Shown one piece after another: positions 1 through 7,188 of a stretch of DNA of 10,780 nt. Source of the stretch: Spirochaetales bacterium. Lineage in GTDB: Bacteria > Spirochaetota > Spirochaetia > ARS1246. Where the stretch lies: contig JABGPX010000516.1 in assembly GCA_018644745.1 (NCBI GenBank), positions 1-10,780 of the forward strand, read 5' to 3'. The position numbers and the translations under genes were made by a program. The stretch's first letter is position 1; each line of letters opens with the position of its first letter. A model generated the notes under the pieces. It was not told where the DNA came from and made no database searches. It saw only the letters and a program-made list of their open reading frames with translations.

Positions 1-84
1 GTCAACCGAGTCACCGAAGTTCATAGTTCCCAATGCGATGCGTGATACCCTCAGACCCGTTTGTCCTAATGTTGTGTAATCCAC
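1..84 (-). CDS. Aldo/keto reductase, N-terminal fragment (cut by window edge)
   Basis: Twenty-eight codons are visible, starting with GTG at 84 and running off the window. The peptide reads (M)DYTTLGQTGLRVSRI followed by ALGTMNFG. This is the first beta-strand and turn of aldo/keto reductases, NADPH-dependent TIM-barrel enzymes that reduce aldehydes and ketones, including sugar-derived ones. The start is supported by an AAAGGAG ribosome-binding site at about 92-98, seven bases upstream of the GTG. The active-site Asp, Tyr, Lys and His lie outside the window, so activity and substrate cannot be judged. The gene lies directly downstream of the sugar transporter on the same strand, separated by a strong terminator, so a role in metabolising the imported compound is plausible but only inferred. 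Confidence 0.85.
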   Translation of the reverse strand, partial: MDYTTLGQTGLRVSRIALGTMNFGDSVD

Positions 85-101
85 CGTAATTCTCCTTTCC
101 T

Positions 102-134
102 AAAAAAAACGCGCAGCCCCGATTGAGGCTGCGC
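102..134 (-). terminator. Intrinsic terminator after the solute-binding protein gene
   Basis: On the minus strand an 8 bp perfect stem (GCGCAGCC at 127-134 pairing with GGCTGCGC at 111-118, loop of 8) is followed by G and a run of eight T (102-109). This is a textbook rho-independent terminator 25 bases past the stop codon of the binding-protein gene. The T-run ends only a few bases before the ribosome-binding site of the aldo/keto reductase, so that gene either relies on read-through or has a promoter not obvious here. Confidence 0.92.
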
Positions 135-159
135 TAAATACTGGCAAAACTAATGCCGT

Positions 160-1695
160 TTACATACCCTTTTGCCAGGCGTCGATCTGTTTCTGGTATT
201 CTGCAATAACCTTGTCAATTCCTGCCGCATCTAATTTAGCAAGAAATTCTTCATAAGTAGCTTCCCAGTTTTTTCCAAGAGCGCCGTAAAGCAATGTATT
301 CTCAAACTCTTTGATTACCGCTGCCAGCTGAGCCTCTTCGGTTTTGGTCGGATTCGGATCCGGCACCCAACCCATCAAAGGGGAAGCATTCGCTTTGCTG
401 TTGGCATTCAGCCAGAGATCAATGTAGTCGTCAGGATCGGACTGGGTCAGCCATGAAAACTGGGTGTTTCCGATGGCCCACTTATGTAATCCATACGGGC
501 TATCTGCATTTCCCTGTCCCGCGTAACCGATGGTTTCGATTCTCTTCATGCCGGGTCCGTCGCTCACTACCGTGTAGTGCTTTCCTTCGAGACCCCAGGT
601 AAGCATATTGTAGAGATCTGATCCGCCTTCACTCTGGAGCAGATTCATCACCTGCATCGCTTTTTCGGGATATTTCGCTGTGCTGGGAATTGTCAGGTTT
701 GTCGGTGTGTGAGCATAACTGACACGCCAATCATTCACAACCGAGACAACCCTGATCGGGTACCCATACCGGGTGCTGTCGGCCGCAGAATCTTTCTCTT
801 CGCCCTGCCAGGTTGAATGTACCCAAGCAATGGTACCGTCGGGTTTGCCGTCATCAACTCTCGGATTGTCCATAGCAAGAACATCTCTTCGGATATAACC
901 GGCTTCATAAGCGTCGGCCATAGTCTTAGAGACAGCCCGGAATGCTTCGGTATCATACTTGTTGAGAACTTTTATGGTTGAGCCGTTAAACTCAATCGCT
1001 CCGCCCTGACCAACATTGTCATAACCTTTCTGCCACAGCCAGGCTAGAGGAGTTCCGATGCCCTTCCTCAGGTTTCCGTCGGCTTTCGCCATGGCGAAAT
1101 AGGGAGCAAGACTGTCCCAAGATGCCTGGGTCATGAATTCTTCGGTTTCGAGCTTATCAGTTATCGGTCTCATGTTATATTTCGTGAAAAGTTCTTCAGG
1201 AAACCGGATCGCGTGGCGCATTGCTACCATGATCTGGTAATTCGGGATTTCGTAGATTTTACCAGCGGTGATGCCTTTCGCGATAGCCCATGCAGGCAAA
1301 TTCTTTTTGATGTCCTGGCCATACTCATTGAGAAGATCATCAAGAGGGGTCAGACCGCCTTTTGCCGCTTCGACATCAAGATTCTGCACCCAGTATCGCC
1401 CGGCAATATCAAGCTGATCGCCGGCGGACAGAGCGAGTTTCCATCGGTCTGCATACTCGCCGTAGGGAATAATCTCAAAATTGACTGTGGTTCCCGGCAG
1501 GTATTCCTGCAGCTCTTCATTAAAGGCTGCCCATACTTCTTCGGAATCCTTTTGCTTACCAGGTCCTCCCGCGCGGAATATAATCTCTGCGGTTTGCGCG
1601 CTGGAACCGCTCTCACCACCGCCTCCGGCGAAAACAAATGGCAGAACTGCTGCCATTAACAGCACAAGCAGAACGCTTCTTTTTAGTGCTTTCAT
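160..1695 (-). CDS. Extracellular solute-binding protein of a carbohydrate ABC transporter (LplA/YtcQ type)
   Basis: This 511-residue protein captures the substrate outside the inner membrane and delivers it to the two permeases encoded just upstream. The start chosen is ATG at 1695, which has AAGGAGT at 1701-1707 five bases upstream; an in-frame ATG at 1728 would add 11 residues and lacks this support. Residues 1-23 form a signal peptide (MKALKRS, then a hydrophobic stretch ending VFA) followed by GGGGESGSS. There is no lipobox cysteine, so it is probably a soluble periplasmic protein, unlike Gram-positive relatives, which are lipoproteins. The body has family 1 solute-binding character. The C-terminal 130 residues resemble the DUF3502 region of LplA-like proteins (SPLMGWVPDP, a conserved LLYGALGKNWE stretch, and an end in QKQIDAWQKGM). 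The substrate is unknown; relatives are linked to oligosaccharides and polysaccharide breakdown products. Confidence 0.9.
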   Translation of the reverse strand: MKALKRSVLLVLLMAAVLPFVFAGGGGESGSSAQTAEIIFRAGGPGKQKDSEEVWAAFNEELQEYLPGTTVNFEIIPYGEYADRWKLALSAGDQLDIAGRYWVQNLDVEAAKGGLTPLDDLLNEYGQDIKKNLPAWAIAKGITAGKIYEIPNYQIMVAMRHAIRFPEELFTKYNMRPITDKLETEEFMTQASWDSLAPYFAMAKADGNLRKGIGTPLAWLWQKGYDNVGQGGAIEFNGSTIKVLNKYDTEAFRAVSKTMADAYEAGYIRRDVLAMDNPRVDDGKPDGTIAWVHSTWQGEEKDSAADSTRYGYPIRVVSVVNDWRVSYAHTPTNLTIPSTAKYPEKAMQVMNLLQSEGGSDLYNMLTWGLEGKHYTVVSDGPGMKRIETIGYAGQGNADSPYGLHKWAIGNTQFSWLTQSDPDDYIDLWLNANSKANASPLMGWVPDPNPTKTEEAQLAAVIKEFENTLLYGALGKNWEATYEEFLAKLDAAGIDKVIAEYQKQIDAWQKGM

Positions 1696-1700
1696 ATAAC

Positions 1701-1707
1701 ACTCCTT
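1701..1707 (-). promoter_or_regulatory. Ribosome-binding site that decides the start of the solute-binding protein
   Basis: The minus strand reads AAGGAGT, then five bases, then ATG at 1695. This strong site, together with a signal peptide that begins properly at MKALKRS, favours 1695 over the longer reading from 1728. Confidence 0.8.
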
Positions 1708-1720
1708 ATATATTTTTTCT

Positions 1721-1735
1721 TCAGGCAACGCCTGA
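1721..1735 (-). other. Intercistronic hairpin between permease and binding-protein genes
   Basis: TCAGGC at 1721-1726 and GCCTGA at 1730-1735 form a perfect 6 bp stem with a 3-base loop. It lies in the 46 bp gap between the LplC-type permease stop and the binding-protein start, just upstream of the ribosome-binding site. On the minus strand it is followed by A-rich sequence, not a T-run, so it is not an intrinsic terminator. Such hairpins often mark RNA processing or stabilise the 3' segment, which would fit a binding protein needed in excess over the permeases. That role is inference. Confidence 0.5.
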
Positions 1736-1741
1736 TTTTAA

Positions 1742-2632
1742 TCAACCTTTAACCGAGCCTACCGTGAGGCCTTCGTTGAGGTACTTCTGAAAGAACGGAA
1801 ACACCAGGAGCATAGGCCCGGCTGCGATAATTACCATGGCATACCGCATACTCTCAGTCGGCAAACTCGCTATCGTAATTTCATTCCAATGAAGACCCTG
1901 GGCATCCATTGCCATGTTGCGGATAAAGTCGGCCTCCATGATAATCCGTTGCAGCAGGAACTGCAAAGTATAGAGGCTTTCATCTCTGATATAGATCATG
2001 CAATTGAACCACTCGTCCCATCGTCCTAGAAGAAACAAAAAGCTTACAACGGCGAAGACCGGGGTGGACATGGGAACCACCAGCCTTGTAAAAATAGTGA
2101 GTTCGCCGGCACCGTCGAGATGAGCCGATTCGAAGATTTCCTGTGGCAGCCGGGAAAAAAAAGTCCTGAAAATGATTATATAAAACCCGTTGGCGAGTAC
2201 CGGGAAAATGTAGACCCAGACCTTGTTTCCCAGGCCGAACCACTGGGTGTTGATAATATAGGAAGGAACTAGACCGCCATTGAAAAGCATAGTAAAAAGA
2301 ATGAAAAACATTAGCGGCCGTCGGAACGAGCAGTTCTGCCTTGAAACAACATATCCCGCCAGACCCATGGTAATAACACCGAGGAATGTTCCCAGGAATG
2401 CTTGGAATGCGGTTACGCCATATGCCCGCAAGATCTTGGACATATCTCCGAAAACATAACCGTAAGCCGTGGTATCTATTTTGGCGGGAATAAGCCGGTA
2501 TCCATATGTATATATATCCGCTTCACTTGTAAATGAGACCGCAATTATCATGAGAAGAGGTAGAATGAAAATAAGGGAAAGAGTGATGAGTGTGATATAT
2601 ATCAGGATTTTATATTTTGGTCTTTTAATCAT
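1742..2632 (-). CDS. Carbohydrate ABC transporter permease, LplC/YtcP type
   Basis: This 296-residue integral membrane protein is one half of the transmembrane pore of a CUT1-type sugar importer. Hydrophobic segments start at residues 8-33 and recur near 73-95, 107-127, 138-158, 190-203 and 264-281, giving the usual six-helix plan. The ATPase-docking EAA loop is clear at about 165-188 (ESAHLDGAGELTIF, ending RLVVP). The C-terminus NEGLTVGSVKG is the standard ending of this family. The length matches the family (about 290-300). The start ATG at 2632 follows an AGGTGA site at 2644-2649 that overlaps the TAG stop of the upstream permease, so the two permeases are tightly linked with a 15 bp gap. 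Its ATPase partner is not encoded in the window. Confidence 0.92.
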   Translation of the reverse strand: MIKRPKYKILIYITLITLSLIFILPLLMIIAVSFTSEADIYTYGYRLIPAKIDTTAYGYVFGDMSKILRAYGVTAFQAFLGTFLGVITMGLAGYVVSRQNCSFRRPLMFFILFTMLFNGGLVPSYIINTQWFGLGNKVWVYIFPVLANGFYIIIFRTFFSRLPQEIFESAHLDGAGELTIFTRLVVPMSTPVFAVVSFLFLLGRWDEWFNCMIYIRDESLYTLQFLLQRIIMEADFIRNMAMDAQGLHWNEITIASLPTESMRYAMVIIAAGPMLLVFPFFQKYLNEGLTVGSVKG

Positions 2633-2647
2633 ATTTTATTCATTCAC

Positions 2648-3616
2648 CTAAAAGAGAGCGTGCTCTGGAGAAATTTTTCTTACTGTCAGGTTAGTTCCGA
2701 CGATGAGAATAAATGCCGCGACAGATTGAAACAAACCGACTGCGGCGGTAATTGCCATATCGCCTTCCCTGAGCCCTCTGAAAACATATGTATCCATAAT
2801 ATCGGTTGTGTTATACAGAGCACCGATGTCCCTTGGTATCTGAAAAAAAAGACCAAAATCCCCTCGAACTATCTGCTGTATCGCAAGTATCGTAAGCACA
2901 ACCATCAGAGGAATAAGCGCGGGCAGCGATATGTGCAAGGTTTGCTTCCATCTTCCTGCGCCATCGATTTCCGCGGCTTCATAGAGTTCCTTGTTTACGC
3001 CCATGAGAGCCGCATAATACATGATGGCACCGGTACCGACACCCTTCCAGATATTTACGCCCGTCAAGATGAACGGCCAGGCTTTTGGCTGGGTGTACCA
3101 ATCGATTGTCTCAGCACCAAGGGCGGCAAGTATTCGATTCGCAATTCCATAGGAATGGCTGAATACGAGATAGGTGACAAAGCCTACAATCACCCAGGAG
3201 AGAAAACGGGGAAAAATCATTACAGTCTGAAAGAATTTAACTGCCGACCTTATCCTTACCTCGAACATCAGAAGCGAAAGGCCTACGGCGGTGATGAGAC
3301 CCGTTACCATAAAAACCAGGCCGTAGCCAATGGTGTTCCGCATGAGTTTTGCAAAATCCTGGGAAGTAACGAAGAATTCGAAGTTCTTGAACCCTATCCA
3401 TGGGCTCCGGAATATTCCGAGGTTGTAGCGGAAATCTTTGAACGCAAGCACGGCACCGGCCATCGGAAGATAACGAAACATGATAAAAAATGCGATCGCC
3501 GGCAGGGCGAGCAGCAGGTACTCCATGTTGCTGCGCACTTTGTATTTGTTCTGCCACCATTTTTTTTGGGGAATATGAGTACCAGAAACTACTGTATCTA
3601 TTTTTGTTGTTGACAT
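2648..3616 (-). CDS. Carbohydrate ABC transporter permease, LplB/YteP type
   Basis: This protein is the second pore-forming subunit of the importer, first in the transporter operon. With ATG at 3616 it has 322 residues, typical for LplB-like proteins. An upstream in-frame ATG at 3730 would add 38 non-family residues and is rejected. A hydrophilic N-terminus of about 30 residues is followed by membrane segments near 33-55, 94-118, 130-152, 181-205, 233-250 and 290-310. The EAA loop at 211-233 (LYEAAEIDGAGRWKQ, ending SLPAL) docks the shared ATPase. PMAGAVLAFKDF after the first helix and the ending ISPEHALF also fit the family. The ribosome-binding site before 3616 is weak (AGTAAAAG), so the exact start is less certain than the gene itself. 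Confidence 0.9.
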   Translation of the reverse strand: MSTTKIDTVVSGTHIPQKKWWQNKYKVRSNMEYLLLALPAIAFFIMFRYLPMAGAVLAFKDFRYNLGIFRSPWIGFKNFEFFVTSQDFAKLMRNTIGYGLVFMVTGLITAVGLSLLMFEVRIRSAVKFFQTVMIFPRFLSWVIVGFVTYLVFSHSYGIANRILAALGAETIDWYTQPKAWPFILTGVNIWKGVGTGAIMYYAALMGVNKELYEAAEIDGAGRWKQTLHISLPALIPLMVVLTILAIQQIVRGDFGLFFQIPRDIGALYNTTDIMDTYVFRGLREGDMAITAAVGLFQSVAAFILIVGTNLTVRKISPEHALF

Positions 3617-3691
3617 AACTTTTACTGACTCGAGTGTAGTTGAGCCCAGCGACTGCTGTAAATGGTAAATAACCGATATATAGGGACACGA

Positions 3692-3750
3692 CTTAACGAG
3701 ATTTTGACTGGATGTCACTTTTCTTAACAAAGTGTACCATTTCTTAATGG
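3692..3750. promoter_or_regulatory. Candidate operator region between divergent transporter and regulator genes
   Basis: The 150 bp gap between the permease start (3616) and the regulator start (3767) holds three CTTAA[C/T] boxes, at 3692-3697, 3723-3728 and 3743-3748. The last two share the 8-mer TTTCTTAA at a 20 bp offset, and the first two are 31 bp apart, roughly two and three helical turns. Two inverted repeats overlap them: CACTTT-N7-AAAGTG (3716-3734) and CCATT-N4-AATGG (3737-3750). AraC-type regulators commonly bind direct repeats on one helix face about 21 bp apart, so this is a natural candidate target of the adjacent YesN-type regulator. No convincing sigma-70 promoter was found on either strand in the gap; a TTGACT at about 3704-3709 has no good -10 partner. 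Confidence 0.4.
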
Positions 3751-3766
3751 ACAGGTTTTCCGGCCG

Positions 3767-5053
3767 ATGATATTCTCTCTAACGATGGACAGTCTCCTTA
3801 CCCTTATCATAATCGACGACGAGAGAATCATTCGGGAAGGACTCAGAGATATGGTGGACTGGCACCAGCTGGGTTTCCATGTCGAAGGTTGTTTCGACGA
3901 CGGCAAGGACGCCCTCGACTATCTCGCGAAACAGCCGGTGGACGCTGTTCTTACTGATATCAAGATGGATGACATTTCGGGAATCGCGGTTTCCCAATAT
4001 ATAGCGGACAATCTGCCGGACACTAAGGTTGTTGTACTCAGCGGATACCGTGACTTCAGCTATGCGCAGCAAGCCGTAAAATACAAAGTATTGCGCTATC
4101 TGATAAAGCCCGTGGACTTCAGAGAGCTGGAATCCGCGTTTACCGATATAAAAAAGATGATCGATGAGGAGCGGGGCGGCACAGAAGCCGCGCGGCACGA
4201 CGGGACGCAATGGAAGGAGCTTCTGCCCCTGGCCAGGCGCCAATTCTTTGCCGACCTTGCGGCAGGTAGAATTCTCGATCCGGAGCAGATCAATGAGCGG
4301 TTCAAGCAGCTCGAATTACAGCTGAGCCCGGAATTAAACCCCTGCAGTCTCATAAGGATGACAATACGCATCGATGCGGAAACTCTCAGCGAGTCGGCGC
4401 ATCTTGGTGTTCTCAGAGCAATAACCGCGGAGATCGACAGCTCTTTATGGTACGAAATCCAATATTTCGATAATAGGCTTATCGTGCTCGCCGTGAGCAC
4501 ATCGCATCTGTCCGTGGAGAAATTCGAACCTGCGCTGACTCAGAGAGTGCGAGAGGTTTGCCTGATGGTGAGGACGGTTTTTCAGGTGGATCTCGATTTT
4601 GAAGTTCTTGCATCGTTTTCCGGATTGCTCAGTTTGGCCCAATCCAGATCGGCTGCACTCCTGGAAGACGGCGCTCTTGGCGGACCGCCGGCAAAACCGG
4701 ATAACGCATATCGAGATCCGATTATCGAGCGCGTGCTGAAGTATCTGAACGAGAACTACGGACCGAATGTTTCGCTATCAAGCGCCGCGGAAATGGCATA
4801 TTTGAGCCCGGTCTACTTCAGCAAATATATCAGAGAGCATACGGGTAGAACTTTCACGGAACACCTCACCGCCGTTAGAATACAGAAAGCAATTGAACTG
4901 CTTCGGAAGAATAAACACCCGATCGGCCGAATTGGTGCGATCGTCGGTTATCCAAACCCGAGGTATTTTTCAAGGGTGTTCCGAAAACAGACCGGCTACG
5001 GTCCTCGGGAATACCGAATGCAAGTAATTGCCGGAGAACCCAGCGATGAGTGA
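3767..5053 (+). CDS. YesN-type response regulator (CheY receiver plus AraC DNA-binding domain)
   Basis: This 428-residue transcription factor probably controls the divergent transporter operon in response to the kinase encoded next to it. The receiver domain spans about residues 10-130: acidic pair D17/D18 (IIIDDE), phospho-acceptor D64 (VLTDIKM), S92 in VVLSGYRDF, and invariant K114 in YLIKPVD. A middle region of about 190 residues has no clear domain, as is usual for this family. The AraC domain lies at 318-418 with two helix-turn-helix units: SLSSAAEMAYLSPVYFSKYI at 336-355, then the PIGRIGAIVGYPNPRYFSRV stretch and PREYR. The start is uncertain: ATG at 3767 and ATG at 3785 (MDSLLTL) both lack a good ribosome-binding site. 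The gene overlaps the kinase gene by 8 bp, indicating one transcript and translational coupling. Confidence 0.92.
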   Translation: MIFSLTMDSLLTLIIIDDERIIREGLRDMVDWHQLGFHVEGCFDDGKDALDYLAKQPVDAVLTDIKMDDISGIAVSQYIADNLPDTKVVVLSGYRDFSYAQQAVKYKVLRYLIKPVDFRELESAFTDIKKMIDEERGGTEAARHDGTQWKELLPLARRQFFADLAAGRILDPEQINERFKQLELQLSPELNPCSLIRMTIRIDAETLSESAHLGVLRAITAEIDSSLWYEIQYFDNRLIVLAVSTSHLSVEKFEPALTQRVREVCLMVRTVFQVDLDFEVLASFSGLLSLAQSRSAALLEDGALGGPPAKPDNAYRDPIIERVLKYLNENYGPNVSLSSAAEMAYLSPVYFSKYIREHTGRTFTEHLTAVRIQKAIELLRKNKHPIGRIGAIVGYPNPRYFSRVFRKQTGYGPREYRMQVIAGEPSDE

Positions 5054-6848
5054 AGCACCAAAGCGAATAGTGGAAGTAGCAAAAAAATATAAGTTCCACG
5101 GTCTCTATATCAAGAACTTTATTGTAAGCGCACTCCTCATCGTTCTACCACTCATCGGCCTCAATGTGCTTCTCTACTCTTCGATGCGGAAGCTGGCGAT
5201 CGACGAGGCATCAGCGCTATCGCTGAACACCCTGCAAAAGACCCGGGATGTCTTTGACTCGATCTTCAAGCAGGGCGAATATCTGGCCGCCAGCGTCGCA
5301 CTTCAATCTGATACTGAAGTTTATGTTCTAACGGATCAATACGACGCGATTTGGACCCGCAATGCTGTACAGTCAATTTCGGCGAACTTGAAAACTATTG
5401 TGTATTCGAACGATTTCATACACACGGTATATCTTTTCTCGGAAGTCAGCGATCGTGTTATAACCCACGTGGGGGAAAATGACCGGAAGAGCTTCCTGGA
5501 TTCAGGCTGGTACGACACATATCTTGATATTGATGAAAACCGGATCTACAAGGTCTTCCGGAATATCAACGATAACTACCCGAATGTAATTTCACTTATT
5601 AAGCCGCTTTATCTTTTAGGACCCGATAAAAAATTGGGTGCAATTGTCATCAATTTTGATGTGGATCAGCTAAAGCCGGTACTTCTCGACAGGGATTTGA
5701 GCTCGCCGGAAGAGCTCTATGCTATCGACTCCGACGGAACCATCCTTTTCTCTGCCTCCACCGAAGAACTCGGAAAAACAGCGAGCGGAGAACAATTAGC
5801 CTTTATCTCCGTATCCCAGGATTATTCAACCTTGGAAAAGAGTATGGGCAGCGTACCCCGAATAGTAAGTGTCAGCCTGTCCGGCCGCTATCCGTGGTAC
5901 TTCCTCTCTTACCATGCCCTAAGCAATTATACTCTTCAATCTTCACGTTTACAGGGCTTCATGGCACTCGCCATTTTTGTCAGTCTGGTCTCAACAGTCG
6001 TCGCGGCGTTTCTCATATCGGCAAACTCATACCGGCCTATCAAGAGAATACTCGGCGCGCTGCAGCATCCGGAGCAAACCCAGCTTCTCCAGAAATCAGG
6101 GGGCGGTCGGCTAAGCAATGAAACCAAATTTATCGCCACTGCTATCGCCCGCTTTGCCCATACAAATCAGGAGCTCAGCGCCGAGCTGAACAAACAGCTG
6201 AGCCGGCTCGATAGCGCCCGCCTCGCGGCGCTCCAAACACAGATAAACCCTCACTTCCTCAACAACACCCTCGAGGTCATCAGCATGTCCGCCCGAAGGC
6301 TGTCACCTGGCGACAATCAAGTGGTATCAATGATATCTCTTCTTTCACGGCTGCTGCGAATTGCCCTTGATACGGAGCACAATATTGTGCCGCTCTCCGA
6401 GGAAGTTGAATATGCAAATCTCTATCTCGAAATTCTGGCTATACGATATCAGGACCGTTTTGAAGTAACCTGGAATATCGATGACAGGCTGATCCATATA
6501 GGCGTTCTGAAGCTGTGCCTCCAGCCGTTGCTGGAGAATGCCTTCTACCATGGAATAAAGCCAACGCGAGGGAAAGGGAAAATCTCGATCGATATCACCG
6601 AAGCGGAAAGGGAAATGGTGCTGAAAGTAACAAACACTGGAAAAGGGATTCCTCCGCAAACCATAAAGATGCTCAACAGAACTCTTTCCGCGGAGTTTGA
6701 GATATCTGGAGATCATGTGGGAATGCGAAATGTAAACCAGCGAACCAAGCTTCTGTTCGGTGATAAATTCGGCGTGAGTATCAGCAGCAGCCGGGCGGCC
6801 GGTACAGCAGTGACATTGAGAACCCCCATTGTTTCGCAGCCGGAATAG
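5046..6848 (+). CDS. YesM-type sensor histidine kinase
   Basis: This 600-residue inner-membrane kinase senses an extracytoplasmic signal and phosphorylates the upstream regulator. ATG at 5046 is chosen because GGAGA at 5033-5037 precedes it by eight bases; it overlaps the regulator stop as ATGAGTGA. An in-frame TTG at 5028 is less likely. Transmembrane helix 1 is at about 25-46 and helix 2 at about 304-325. The roughly 255 residues between them form the sensor domain, probably Cache-like. A HAMP-like linker follows (SYRPIKRILGAL). The phospho-acceptor is H403 in QINPHFLNNTLE, the HisKA (PF06580) signature. The ATPase domain has the N-box LLENAFYHG (N498), the G1 loop VTNTGKGIP near 528-536 and HVGMRNVNQR near 557-566. 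In G1 the common DNG is NTG, a variant that may affect ATP binding. The signal is unknown. Confidence 0.92.
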   Translation: MSEAPKRIVEVAKKYKFHGLYIKNFIVSALLIVLPLIGLNVLLYSSMRKLAIDEASALSLNTLQKTRDVFDSIFKQGEYLAASVALQSDTEVYVLTDQYDAIWTRNAVQSISANLKTIVYSNDFIHTVYLFSEVSDRVITHVGENDRKSFLDSGWYDTYLDIDENRIYKVFRNINDNYPNVISLIKPLYLLGPDKKLGAIVINFDVDQLKPVLLDRDLSSPEELYAIDSDGTILFSASTEELGKTASGEQLAFISVSQDYSTLEKSMGSVPRIVSVSLSGRYPWYFLSYHALSNYTLQSSRLQGFMALAIFVSLVSTVVAAFLISANSYRPIKRILGALQHPEQTQLLQKSGGGRLSNETKFIATAIARFAHTNQELSAELNKQLSRLDSARLAALQTQINPHFLNNTLEVISMSARRLSPGDNQVVSMISLLSRLLRIALDTEHNIVPLSEEVEYANLYLEILAIRYQDRFEVTWNIDDRLIHIGVLKLCLQPLLENAFYHGIKPTRGKGKISIDITEAEREMVLKVTNTGKGIPPQTIKMLNRTLSAEFEISGDHVGMRNVNQRTKLLFGDKFGVSISSSRAAGTAVTLRTPIVSQPE

Positions 6849-6870
6849 CATAAAATACTAGCCGGAATTA

Positions 6871-7188
6871 TCAATCCGCAGCTTCAAGGACCCAGGCGGG
6901 TAACATACCTTTGCCTTTCGCGGGGACAGCGGCTCGTTCGCTCAGGGCAAACTCATGACAATTTTCCAATATTTTAACCGCAGCTTCAGAGACGGTTATT
7001 TCCCCGGGTTCGCCACCGGACTCAAGACGTTGCGCCGTATTTACTGCATCGCCGAATATGGCATAACGAAGGCGATTAGTACCGATCAATCCGCCAACAA
7101 TCGAGCCGTGGTGCAGACCAATTCTCGTGTGAAACTCCGGAACACCAAGAGACCTGTATCGTCCGTTCCGACTTTTCAGGAAGCTTTA
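6871..7188 (-). pseudogene. C-terminal half of a class III adenylate/guanylate cyclase domain (remnant)
   Basis: Reading the minus strand from the in-frame stop at 7186-7188 gives about 104 codons ending in TGA at 6871-6873. The segment GVPEFHTRIGLHHGSIVGG, then IGT and RLRYAIFGDAVNTAQRLE, is the second half of a class III nucleotide cyclase. It keeps the Asp of FGDAVN, which helps choose the purine base, and the Asn/Arg pair of VNTAQR that stabilises the transition state. The first half, with the two metal-binding aspartates (usually F-D-I-x-G-F-T and a later D), is absent in all frames here. The remnant overlaps the preceding TPR-like part in a different frame. It has no start codon or ribosome-binding site of its own that I trust, so it is a decayed end of the gene starting at 8149. 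It ends 22 bp from the convergent kinase gene. Confidence 0.8.

Noticed and set aside
1213..1659. Plus-strand open frame of 148 codons inside the binding-protein gene
   Set aside because: It lies wholly antisense to a well supported solute-binding protein and has no domain or ribosome-binding site.
2660..3613. Long plus-strand open frame (317 codons) opposite the LplB-type permease gene
   Set aside because: It is antisense to a clearly conserved membrane permease, has no recognisable domain and is rich in His, Lys and Cys in patterns typical of a shadow frame.
3617..3730. Upstream extension of the LplB-type permease to ATG 3730
   Set aside because: The added 38 residues do not resemble the family, and the extension would run through most of the regulatory region.
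3747..3770. Seven-codon open frame (MDRFSGR) whose stop overlaps the ATG at 3767, a possible leader peptide
   Set aside because: It has no ribosome-binding site, the start of the regulator is itself uncertain, and such short frames arise by chance.
6839..6868. Direct repeat GCCGGAAT at 6839-6846 and 6861-6868 around the kinase stop, a possible target-site duplication
   Set aside because: Only 14 bases separate the copies, leaving no room for an element. It is probably coincidence in the convergent gap.
6849..6870. Terminator between the convergent kinase and cyclase remnant
   Set aside because: No stem of useful length with a T-run is visible on either strand in or near the 22 bp gap.
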